Source: Endomychus coccineus
Lineage: Eukaryota; Arthropoda; Insecta; Coleoptera; Endomychidae
Length of the DNA stretch: 64,000 nucleotides
Direction of reading: 5' to 3'
Assembly: GCA_958510875.1 (NCBI GenBank)
Contig: OY294069.1
Coordinates: 175,690,868-175,754,867 of the forward strand
Made by a program: the position numbers and the translations under genes. The notes under the pieces are model-generated. The model saw only the letters and a program-made list of their open reading frames with translations, had not been told where the DNA came from and made no database searches. Numbering within the stretch: position 1 is the stretch's first letter; each line of letters starts with the position of its first letter. This document shows, piece after piece, positions 25,201 to 37,200 of this stretch.

Positions 25201-28200
25201 CGGAAGACAAGATTTTTCAAGATTAGCTGTTCGCGGAAGTCTACTATCCAAGATATCCAACTTCTACGGAGAGGAAATCAAGAAGAAATCCAGAACCCTG
25301 GGAAATCTTCGCACCAAACTGTTGAGTTTGCTTTGTTCTCTTACTTTTCTTTGTCGTTGTCGTGATCATAATTTGATTCCCAATTTCCTTAAAATATCCC
25401 ATCCCATAAATTCACATTCATCCAAGAACATATTTAAACGCGCTAGTTTAGCTTTGATTCGGGAACGAATTAAGTATACTAGACGCGAGATCAATTTCAT
25501 CAATATAACCCTCTTTGGTCTCCACCTTGAACTTTCAAATACCCTTTCAGCATCCGATTGGTTGGTTCTCGACCGAATTACCTATGATCAAGCCGATTAA
25601 ATTCGTACCCTCAATTCCAAACGTCATATTCAAAAATTCAATAAACTTCTTGCCTCCCAACGCCCTCAGCACCAACCTTCAAGACCAACCCCTCTTGTAA
25701 ATACTGTGGTTAATTTATCTTCACATACACTTAATGAAGCTGAACAATCGGTTCTAATTTTGTCTTCACCCCCAAAAATATTCCTACGACTTCCATTATT
25801 TCTGCTGTAAAAGCATCCCTACATAAAGTTCCCCATCTCGCAGCAGATGAAATTCGTTTCGAAACTGCTAAAATTCTTCGTCATTCCAAGATTCCTAAAT
25901 CAAATTGTCCTAAGCCTTTAATTCAAGCTCTCAATTCACTCAAATCAAATCCTGATTTGGCTATTTTGAGGGTTGATAAAGGAAACTCCACTGTTGTCAT
26001 GAATCGTTCAGATTATGATAACAAAATCCTGCAACATCTGCAAACTAATTCCTATAAGCTTCTACCAAAAGATCCCACCTCCTCTATAGAACGTTCAATT
26101 TCACAAATTATTCGTCATTCTTCCCTTCCTGATTCAGATAAGAAATTTCTTATCCCCCATTGTTCAAAATGTCCCCGTTTATATGGTTTGCCTAAAATTC
26201 AAAAGCCCTCAGTTCCCCTGAGACCAATTGTCAGCACTATCGGATCTCCTACTTATAAACTCTCTCGATACCTGTCATCTATTCTCAAACCCCTTGTAGG
26301 TGATTCCAATAGTTTTATCCTAAATTCCTTTCATTTCGTTGAAAAACTTCAATCGTTGAAAGTTGACCCATGCGATTTGCTTGTCAGCTTCGACGTCGAA
26401 TCACTGTTTACCAATGTTCCCATTCCAGACACCCTTTCCATAATTTCTCAATTGTTACCTGCCAAAAACATTTCAACGGACTTGCTACCGTTAATTGAGA
26501 TTTGTCTATCCTCCACATATTTTCTATACGATGGCAAGTTCTACGAGCAGTCCTCGGGAGCTGCCATTGGTTCCCCACTTTCCCAGATCATAGCTAATAT
26601 CTTCATGGAAGCTTTTGAACAAGATGCCATTGACTCATCTGTTCTCAAGCCGAAATGTTGGTTTAGATATGTCGACGATACTTTCGTTATTTGGCAACAT
26701 GGTCGCGAAAAGCTTGTTCCCTTCCTCAATTATTTAAATTCATTACATCCCAATATCCGTTTCACCATGGAAGTCGAATCGCAAGGTTCACTCCCGTTCC
26801 TGGATGTATTGGTTAGTCGACAGACTGACGGTACTTTAGGACATTCTGTGTATCGGAAACCCACCCATACCGATAGATACCTCAATGGTCTTTCCCACCA
26901 CCACCCTGCCCAAAAGCAATCTGTCATAAACTTCCTGGTCCACAGAGCTGTCAACCTATCTCAGCCTCAATCCTTAAAATCAGAATTAAAACATCTATCA
27001 TCTGCCCTATTATCAAACAATTTCTCCCATTACAACATTCAAAAAGCCATAAAGAAATACACTTCACCTAAAATTCCAAATCGACCTGAGCCAGAAACCC
27101 TCCCACCTGCTTTATCCACGGCTTATCTTCCATATATTCAAAATATAACAGATCGAATTTCCAAAATCCTCAAAAAACAAAATATTTCTACCCGTTTTTC
27201 CACCCTTCCAAAATTATCTCAGTTTTACAAACCTATCAAAGATCACCTTCCTCCTCTCCACTAAGAAGGTGTTTATAGTATTCCCTGTTTTTGCGGTAAA
27301 GTCTACAATGGTGAAACAGGTCGTACAGTAGCTACTCGTGTGAAAGAACATGAGCGCTGTACAAGACTTCGTGACACCAGTAGATCTGCAATTGCGGAAC
27401 ACAAGTTTAACACAAATCCTTTTTGAAGATACTAAAATCCTAGTCCGAGCCCCAAACTTCTAGCGAAAAATCCTTGAAGCTATAGAAATCCCAAAACATC
27501 CGAATAATCTGAACCGTGACTCAGGGATATTACCTTCCCAACATTTGGAAACCCATCCTCGAAAATTCCACTTCGCACATGATCGCACAACGGCAGGGTC
27601 AGGTACCGGAACGAAGTTAACCACCGGAACAAAGGCAGTGAACTATGTAGGGTGAAGGATTTTTCCTACAATAAATACGGCTACAGAAACCAGTAAAACC
27701 AGTTTCAGTTCAAGCCTCAAGCCTGCCCTGAAGATGCCACCTGTAATGGTTGGCGAAACGTCGCCGTTTTCATTCAAAAGTTTCACAATCATCTTTCAGT
27801 AACTTATAAATTCCATAATTTGTTTTCTAAATTTGTAATACAACCAGTTTATAGATTTAAGAACAAGCTAAAAACCCGTTTAGGCTACTCCCAAAGTACA
27901 CATTGAATCGATTCAAAACTTTTACAGTAAATTAAAGTTAATTTAAAACTGCTTTCATCCAAATTTCAACAAAACCGTTCAATAACAACACCAAAAGCAA
28001 TTATTGAAGTAAACTTAAATTTAAACAGTACCCCAACTGTTTTGTTTATAGCAAACGACGATGAAAGAAAGGGTCTAGGGCCTAGGATATTCGGTTCCAA
28101 GCCAGTAGGCTAGGGTTCGATTCCTAGAAACGGATTTTTTTTGTAATAACATTTTCTTAAAAACATTATTATAAATAATAATTTAGTTCAGTACTCGGTA

Positions 28201-31200
28201 TTTTAACACTATTTTCAGTGGATAAGGGTGATTATTTCTTATTTATAGTGTTATAATGTATACACATTGTGAACTCTTTTATAGTTTATTAATTTGAATA
28301 TTATTTTGTGGGTGTACAGATAATGAAATAAATAATCTACATCTTTATTTTTACACAGATGCAACGAGTATCTTATAGAATGAGAAACAATTATATAAAA
28401 ATCAGTAACCAAATCAAATGATTTGGGAAGAGTAAATTTGTCTCGCACACTATTTATCTATTCTCCAAGCGGCAACACTATTTTATCGTATACAACCGAA
28501 TATGCATATCTTCAAGTTTAATTATATTGTGTTCCGTTTCATGTTCTAAGAAAATTGCGACGTACAGTGACAGTGAGCGGTTGGTTCTAGACTGCCAATG
28601 TGAAATATTCAAATAAATAGTTTAAAACGTGCCTGTTGTGAGCGGCAACATTAACATGTTTGGAATGTTAACAACGTGTCAACTTCAACATATAAATGAA
28701 AAGAGTTCTATAGTCGGCCCATCCATCATTTGTTTCGAACAAATTACGCACGATTAATTTTATAATTTATAATCGTACGTGACTTTAACCGGGAGGTCTT
28801 TACTTTTCCATCTATGATCAACTTCTCTTTACCCTTCATCAGCTTTGTTTGTTTTTGGTAGTAGATTGGGCGAGTAATGATGAGTAATTGTCATTCAATT
28901 GTTAATATTGCTTAGATTTGGTTAATCGTTGCAGTGCCTTAGTAGTCTCCTACTACCAAGCAAGGTGAAAAGTCCCTGAACAATGAAACAAGAAATGATT
29001 TATTTGGTCAAAACCTATTTTATTTCTCAACATAATCTCCTCGTAGCCCGCTACAGTTCGTCCAACGTTTTTCTAATTTTTTGTAATAATATGATTTTGG
29101 CAATCTTTCAAAATAGGTGTTTGTTTCAGTGATGACCTCATCGTTGGAGCCAAATATCTTTCCGTCGAGCCATTTCTTCAAGTTTGGAAATAGATAAAAT
29201 CGCAGGAGGCTAAATCTGGAGAATATGGTGGATGACGAACCAATTAGTAGGGCAATTTTGCCATTGCTCCTGCGGAAGAGCACTTTTTTCTTTGTCAAAT
29301 GCTGCCGCTTTCGCTTCAAATCGGCGTCGAATCGATGCAACACCTCTGCATAATATACGCTGGTGATCGTTTTGCCCTTTTCAAGGTACTCAATATGGAC
29401 GATACCGTGTGCATCGGAAAAAAACTGTCACCATGACGTTTTTGGCTGATAAACCCACTTTGGCTTTTTCGGCTTCGATTCGCCAGGACAAGTTCAGTGT
29501 TTCGACTGCTCTTTGGTCTCTGGTATGTTGTGATGGATCCATGTTTCGTCCACGGTTACGAAACGGCGCAAGAAGTCCTACTTATCCCACTTGAACATCA
29601 CCAAACACTTCTTTGAAGTTGTCACACAGTCGCGCTTGTTGCCAACAGAGAGCAAATGCGGCACCGATCTGGCAGATAGCTTTCTCATATTCAAAAATTC
29701 ATGCAAAATGTTCCGTACCAGTTCGGTTGAGATGCCCATAGCCTCAGCATTCCCGTGCACTTTAACTCGCCGATCGTCCAATATCATACCATGGATTTCA
29801 TCTACGATTTCTGGCGTTGTAGATGATCAGATCGTTCGGCGTCCTATGTGGCTATACTACCACAAAGAAAATCAGTAAACCACTTGTGAATCGTTCAAAT
29901 CGATGGTGAGGAGTTCCTATAATGTTTAACAAACGATGCTTTGGTTTGCGTAATGTTTTTCCCACGCAATGTTTAATCAAGACGCGAAATTTACTTATTT
30001 CCATGCTTACAAAAATCTTCAAGGCTGCTTGCTTTCGATGGGTGTCAAAACAGAACTGAATCAAATATCAGTCTGAAAATTTCAATGCGTTCTAGTTAAG
30101 GATGGTACATCACAAATGTCACATGGAATTTTCGATTGCGGCGCCATCTGTTTTATGTTTCAGGGACTTTACACCTTGCCCTCGTGTTTCTATTGACTCT
30201 GATGAATTTCTAATACGACCCAGGTGTGACACCGGGTTTTTCATTTAAAGATCGTCACATGCTCCGCTAAAGATTTATGGAAGAAAATAGCTTCGATATT
30301 TGTTTCACAAAAGTCACACACATTTGCTACACTATCATTGATCCTACCTATTAGATCTGATAGATTACAATAGGACAATTTCTGGTGAAATTAGCCCATT
30401 CTATTAATCGTCACATCACGAAGTATTTACAGGCACATAAAGAGGTAATTTACCTCGTTATTTTCTGAAATAGCTGCATATTTATCGCTTGAATGTAAAA
30501 TATTCAGTTTGCATATGAATAATTACAGTGGTAGAAAAACGCCGTGCTTATGTACAACTAAACAGGCTATTTCCGTTGAAAATTAACTTTCCTCCAATGC
30601 TTAACCAACTTTCGACTTAAAAGAGAATGTGTTTTTGATGTTAAGTGAAAACGTGAACTTTAAATGGTGCTTTTCAACGCGCCGTAGCTTTTCAATAAAA
30701 TTAAACTTCGTCAAGAGGAAATGATGTATTCGTGGGGGACTATTTTCTGTGTCGTTAATTTGATTTGAAATGTGAAATAGAAGCAGTCATAGCATTTATC
30801 ATGGATTACACGAGATTTATTACCAACAATCATGGATTTATTCTTACATATAATCAATATAATAATGGAAAACATTGTAAATACAGTGTGTTCCATGATT
30901 TAGCTTGGTGTATTGGAATCTGGGTAACTGAAAGAGTTAGAAGGTACATTGAACGGCAAAAGTTTTACGAAATCAGATAAATAGTAACTAAGGTCCGGTT
31001 TCAAAACTTTTTTATTTCTGCTGATTTGCGAGATAATTTGAAAAAGGTGGAAAAAATTCCATCAAAATCTATAGGAAAAAATACTGGTTCGTATTCAAAC
31101 AACTGCAGAAAGTAGAGGTGTAGAAATTGGCATCTTTAACGTTTTCAAAATATCTTAAGAATTGGCAGAAATTAAAATTTTCTCAAAGCGGACCTCAGTA

Positions 31201-34200
31201 ACACATCTGATACCACATAATGAGTCTTGACTTATACCTACCTCACTAACAATCCAGATCCCTATGAAGTAAAAGTTCGTGCACCATTGGGAAGGTCTGA
31301 CCATTCACTCATCTCCACGACCTATTCGACCATGTTCACGAACAATTTGTCATTACAACGGGATGGTCTTCGCATGTTTTTCTCCGAGTTTTCTTGGAGA
31401 AGCGTATGTTTTGAATCTGAAGGAAGACCCAACGCGATGTGCCAAGGAGATCATGATTCAATAAAATCTGTTTTAAGGCCGTCGCTTCATAGCACCGTTC
31501 ACACTGGGACCCACGTCTAGAGACCAGAAGAGGGTATGTTGAAGCCAGGAATATGCAATTACAGAATAGAACCATCGAAAGAGGCGTATAACGGCAAAAT
31601 TATATCAAAGTTCAAGAAAACACAATAGGCTCCCGTTTGTTTTGGACTTTCGTCAATTCAATTGGGAAAATTTTCACTTCCAGCTCATTCTACCCCTCCC
31701 CACCCCCCTAATCAAGTCGACGAAGTCTCCCCGAAACAACGATTATTACCGCTGTTGATCCACAAGGATCTCTCTACTGCTTTGAAGATGATACTACACC
31801 TCTCATCTGGAACCGCTGCATCAGCTCATGGACCCAGAGTAGTGATACAGAGACAGGTCGATGCAAATAATGGAGATTTGGCAAACATTTTGAAATGGGG
31901 ATCTCATAATCTAGTAGAGTTTAACGCATCAAAACTCAAGCTTGTATTTTCTCGAGGAAAGGTTTTTTAAGAAATTCATAGATAATCAATTTCCTGGTGA
32001 TTCCCGACCACTACGAGCATTAAAACATGCAGTGCATTCCAGTTCACCCGGAACAATTCTATAAAACAAACGTAAACATTACGAAATAGATACTTATCTT
32101 TGTAAAATGCATTACAAGAACGATCTCGACTAGGCATATTAGGGTTTCGATGAACATGATTCCTCTCGAGGGAAATTAATTGCAAATTGCATCGAAAATA
32201 TTAAGTTTCCTAGAACGAGGCACGAACGAATGCTGATGAATTGATCATGCATAAAATTATCTTTTTGGTGTTCAGTTGGAGATAGGCAATCACATTCTAG
32301 ACCAATAATTACTCAGAAATGCATCCAACATTTGATTTTATTGAAGCTTCAATGTATGTCCAGATTCACTCGATGGATATCGTTGGATTTTTTTAGAAGC
32401 AAACCTCAATTTCTGGTCTGATGCCATTAATATTTTCAAATGCATGACGCATCGTACTATAATATCAGCCCAACGTCCGGTTTGACTATGTGACGTCCTT
32501 TTCATATCAACTCAACGTACGTTTATCAGTCATACACTTTTATACGCATCGATAACACCTATATTTGCAAAAAAGTGATAGATGGAAGATGTTTTAATTC
32601 TGATTTTAAGGATTGGGGTTGGGGTAAGTTGATAGCTCTGTGGACCAAGGAGTTTATGACAGATTGCTTTTGGGTAGGGTGGTGGTGGCAAAGGCCATTG
32701 AGGTATTATCTATCGGTGTGAGTGGGTTTTCGATACACAGAATGTCCCAAAGTACCGTCATTCTGTCGACTAAGCTAATACATCTAGGAACGGGAGTGAA
32801 CCTTTGATTCAACTTCCATAGTGAAAAGGATATTGGGATGTAATGAATTTAAATGATTGAGGGAAGGAACAACATTTTCGCGACCATGTTGCTAAATAAC
32901 AAAAGTGTCGTCGACATATCTAAACCAACATTTCGGCTTGAGAACAGATGAGTCAAAAGCATCTTGCTCCAAAAGTTTCCATGAAGATATAAGCTATGAC
33001 CGGTAGATGTGGGGAACCCATGGCAGTTCCCGAGGACTGCTCGTAAAACTGTGGAAGATAGACAAAAATCGATTAACGGTAGTAAGTCCATTGACATGTT
33101 TTTGGCAGGTAACAGTTGAGAAATTATGGAAAGGGTGTCTGGAATGGGTACATTGGTAAAGTGATTCGACGTCGAAGCTGACGAGCAAATCGCCTGGGTC
33201 AAGTTTTAGCGTTTGTAGTTTTTCAACGAAATGGAAGGTATAGGATAACACTGTTGGAATTACCTATTAGAAGTTTGAGAATAGATCTTATCGGAATCAG
33301 GAAGGGAAGAATGATGGATGATTTGTGAAATTGAACGTTCTATAGAAGGGGTGGGACCTTTTGGTAGGAGTTTATGGGAATTAGTTTGGAGATGTTGCAG
33401 GATTTTGTTATCATAATCTGAACAAATGATGACAACAGTGAAGTTTCCTTTATCAGCTTTCGAAATAGCTAAATCAGGATTTGATTTGAGTAAGTTGAGA
33501 GCTTGGGTTAGGGGTTCAGGACAAATTGATTTAAGAATGTTGAAATGACGAAGAATTTTCGCAGTTTCGAAATGAATTTCATCTGCTGCGAGATGGGGAA
33601 CTTTATGTAGGAATGCTTCTACAGCAGAAATAATGGATGTCGTAGGAATATTTTTGGGGAGAAAACGAAATTAGGACATTTAGATAGAACTGATTGTTTG
33701 ATTTCAGAAAAGGTATGTGAACATAAAGTAACCACAGTATTCACAAGAAGGATTGATCTGGAAGGTTGGTGCTCAAGGCTTTGGGAGGCAAGAAGCTTAT
33801 TGAATGTTTTCATATGACGTTTGGAATTGAGGGTATGAATTTAATCGTCTTGATCATAAGTAATTCGGTCGAGAGCCAACCAAACACATGCTGAAAGGAT
33901 ATTTGAAAGTTCAAGGTGAAGGACTAAAAGGGTTATATTGATGGAATTAATCTCGCGTCTAGTTTGCTCAATTCGTTCCGGATTTAAAGCTAAGCAAGCG
34001 CGTTTTTTTGCATAAATGTGAATTTATGAGATGGGATATTTTAAATATCAGCACCCAGGCCTTGTGTATATAGAGGGTTTGCAATGGTTGGTGCAGGAGG
34101 ATACTGGATAGAGAATGACTTTGGAACGGAGACCAAAAATCAATTATCTTGGTTTGAAGTCGCGTCACACTTCCCGCATCAGACGAAATATTAGAAGTAA

Positions 34201-37200
34201 ATAGGAAACGCTTGCTCTAATCTTTTAATTCTGTGGCGAATACAAAGTCAGTGAACATTTCTATTCTCCACCTCACCTTTTATCATTTCTGTGTAGCTGA
34301 AAAAGGTATGGAAGCCGTAAATGTAACTTGTATTTTCAACTTCAATGTGAAGTTTAGTTTAGTCAGAGTTAGAGTAGCCGCAATAGTCTCCCCGATGAAC
34401 AGAAAACCTTGCAAGTCTAATATGATATTTTCATTTGTTGAAACTGTATCAGTCTTCACATCCAACACAGGCAGGCTGGACTATACCACAGACCTTTATA
34501 ACAAGTTTCTAAGATATCCCTTGAAATTCCTAGCATTGACCTAACCGCAAGTGATGCCATAACATAAAGAAAACAGTTGAAATCTACTCATTGAAAGTGA
34601 CTCAGATACTTTTATAAAATATTCAAGGAAAGATGCACGAATCCAGATACTTTTTCTCCAGATAAACTTCGGATATAAGGCTCTCGGGATTAAATTAAAA
34701 ATTAAGTAGATGACATGATGTTAAATTGAAATAAAACGAATATAAATCTTCTGGAAACAACGAGAAACTGAAATATGAGAGACAGATTGATACTTTTTAT
34801 CAAGATATATGAAGAATGAATTCATTTAAGACTATGCTTATCCCGGTCGAAATCGACCTACTCATTGGTCTTACGGCGACCTGGCTGTCTAGCACCCGTC
34901 ATGTCACCTATCAAGTGTTGACAGTTGCGCGCTTTTCCCTGAATTTCAATGACTCATCACAACCAAACGATATAACTTTTTTCACATGTTATAGTTTTGG
35001 GCACATCTATCGACTAGCCTGGAAAATACGTCAACCACCAGTGATACCAATCGTCGATCTCATCAGCGGAACGAGTAAGTTTGCAATGAGAATAAATGTC
35101 CACTATCATTTTTTTTTAATAATGTTCACACTACCTATATATTGCATGACGTAGCTGCTTGGGAGTAGCTAGGGGGCTAGTGGGTACTTAGCCCCTTCCG
35201 TTTTAAAAATAGCCTCCAATGAGAATATAGCACCTCAACGAATTTTAATTATGTTACCTTTATTTTTAATTATTTTTTTAATACACATTATTCGACTTGA
35301 GAAACATTACTAGTTACAACTTTATAGTTGATTTAATTGCGTATAAGAAGCGAGAGGACTAATATACTGAAATAAACAGCAGCAACAACGCAGTAAAAAG
35401 AGTTCTGCGATATGGGTAAGATCCTTTTCGACAATGTGAAGAATACAAAATTTGGTTACGAAAACGTATGTCACTGGATCGATTTTAAAATTGACATAAA
35501 AAGTTAAACGATGAGCGATTTGAATTTAGAAGATACTCTTAAGCAGAAAAATTGGACTTTAATACTAAGTTCTAATCTTAGTTGATTCTAGATTCCAGAT
35601 TCATGAACAATAATTGTTTTTATTAGTACTTACAGCCGATGTTTTTGTTTTTTACACATTCTTTTTAGTATGTTAGAGGCCTAATATTTGTGGTTTTTTC
35701 AAGAACAGTAATTGCTTTTACAAGTACTTAGAGCCGATGGCTGTTTTCTTTTGCAGATTCTTTTTAGTATGTTAGAGGTCTAATATTTGTTGTTTTTTCA
35801 AGAACAGTAATTGTTTTTATTAGTACTTACAGCCGATGACAACTTGTTTTTTAACAGATTCCTTCAGAATGTTAGAGGCCTAATATTCTTTTTAGTATGT
35901 AGATATTTGATGTTTTTTCAAAAATCGTAATTGTTTTCATTAGTACTTACAGCCGAAGGCACTTGTTTTTTTTTGCAGATTCTTTTAGTATGTTAGAGGC
36001 CTAATATTTTTTTGTTTTTTCAAGAACAGTAATTGTTTTTATTAGTATTTAAAGCCGATGGCAGTTATTGTTTGCAGATTCTTTTTAGTATGTTAGAGGT
36101 TTAATATCAGTTGTTTTTTCAAGAACAGTAATTGTTTTTATTAGTACTTACAGCCGATGGCAGTTGTTTTTTGCAGATTCTTTCTAGTATGTTAGAGGCC
36201 TAACATTTGTTGTTTTTCCAATAACAGTAATTGTTTTTATTAGTACTTAGAGCCGATGGCTGTTGTTTTTTGCAGTTTCTTTTTAGTATGTTAGAGGCCT
36301 AATATTTGTTTTTTTTTTCTAGAACAGTAATTGTTTTTATTAGTATTTACAGCCGATGACAAACTTGCATATTCTTTTTAGTACGTTAGAGGCCTAATAT
36401 TTGTTGTTTTTCAAGAACAGTAATTCTTTTATTAGTACCTACAGCCGATGGCAGTTGTTTTTTGAAGATTCTTATTAGTATGTTAGAGGCCTAATATTTG
36501 TTGTTTTACATGAACAGTTATTGTTTTTATTTGTACTTACAGCCGAAGGCAGTTTTCTTTTTCAGTTTCTTTTTATTATGTTATAGGTCTAATATTTGTT
36601 GTTTTCTCGACGTTTTTAGTTTTTTCCACTATGATAATTAAAATAATCATTAACTTAGGTAAGTTTCTTCTTTTCATACTGGTTTTCGGTTTTTGAAGTA
36701 GGTGCAACCATATTTTTCGAAAAAAAAAAAGTTCTAGCTTTGTTTACTTTTAGTAATGGGTACCTACTTAGGTAAATGTCAACCACGATACTGAAGGACG
36801 TTTTTAAAAAATATTACTATTGCAAAACATAGCTTTCAACGGACAATGACTTATTTTTGTACTTTTCCTATCCCAAATAAGTAAATTTTCATTTTAAAAC
36901 TCGCTTTGATAAATGGGTAAAATCACCCAGAAGTCTGAGAAAACACATGTTCTTAAGTTTTTCTTTGCGAGGTTGAAAATAGATAAAGTTCATTTTTATG
37001 AAGGGGCTTAAGCTTCCCCAGATAGAATTCGCTAGCTACGCCTTTGGGTAGCTGCTTCCCAAATCGAAGTAGTTCCCAAAACTTCCCCTAAATAGGACAT
37101 ATCTTGGAATGATACAGTTGTTTACAGCTTCCAGCATTCATATCACATTTACAGAATTAGATGATCCGATTGAGACGAATTATTGTGGCCCATTAACAGA

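Larger units (their letters stand above)
24942..25253. repeat. Near-perfect palindrome: inverted Penelope pseudo-LTR pair
   Basis: Arms of about 153 bp flank a few bases (TTTCTG) at 25095-25100 and read as near-perfect reverse complements from the centre outwards. Matching includes CAGTTTCAGTTCAAGCCTC and CGGAAGTCTACTATCCAA at the outer edge. Each arm carries a hammerhead-like core. Inverted pseudo-LTRs are known for Penelope elements. Confidence 0.85.
24942..27762 (+). mobile_element. Penelope-like element, family A, main copy
   Basis: The element starts with two pseudo-LTRs in inverted orientation (24942-25094 and 25101-25253). A reverse transcriptase reading region follows, then a GIY-YIG endonuclease region after a nonsense codon. 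It ends with a partial pseudo-LTR that stops at 27762. RT plus GIY-YIG and the odd repeat arrangement identify a Penelope-like retroelement. It is dead: relative to the copy at 33.6 kb there is a deletion of about 13 bp near 25765, plus other frameshifts, and TAA at 27262-27264 separates RT from endonuclease. Other copies: 32585-34170, 42765-44062, 47028-47818. Confidence 0.88.
27763..28955. other. AdoR intron, mostly unassigned
   Basis: Apart from the two repeat scraps listed separately (28081-28140 and 28190-28295) I see only AT-rich sequence. A short frame near 27800-27905 is not recognisable. Confidence 0.4.

Noticed and set aside
24913..25365. Near-identical ORFs on both strands at 24913-25260 and 24943-25365
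   Set aside because: Produced by the pseudo-LTR palindrome, not by genes.
28081..28140. A functional tRNA gene
   Set aside because: Only a T-arm-like B box and T-run are seen; D and anticodon arms do not form.
34233..35154. Two plus-strand frames of about 100 codons in the AdoR intron
   Set aside because: Composition like surrounding intron and no recognisable protein features.
35590..36605. CRISPR-like array
   Set aside because: Units are contiguous diverged tandem copies without unique spacers, in a eukaryotic genome.
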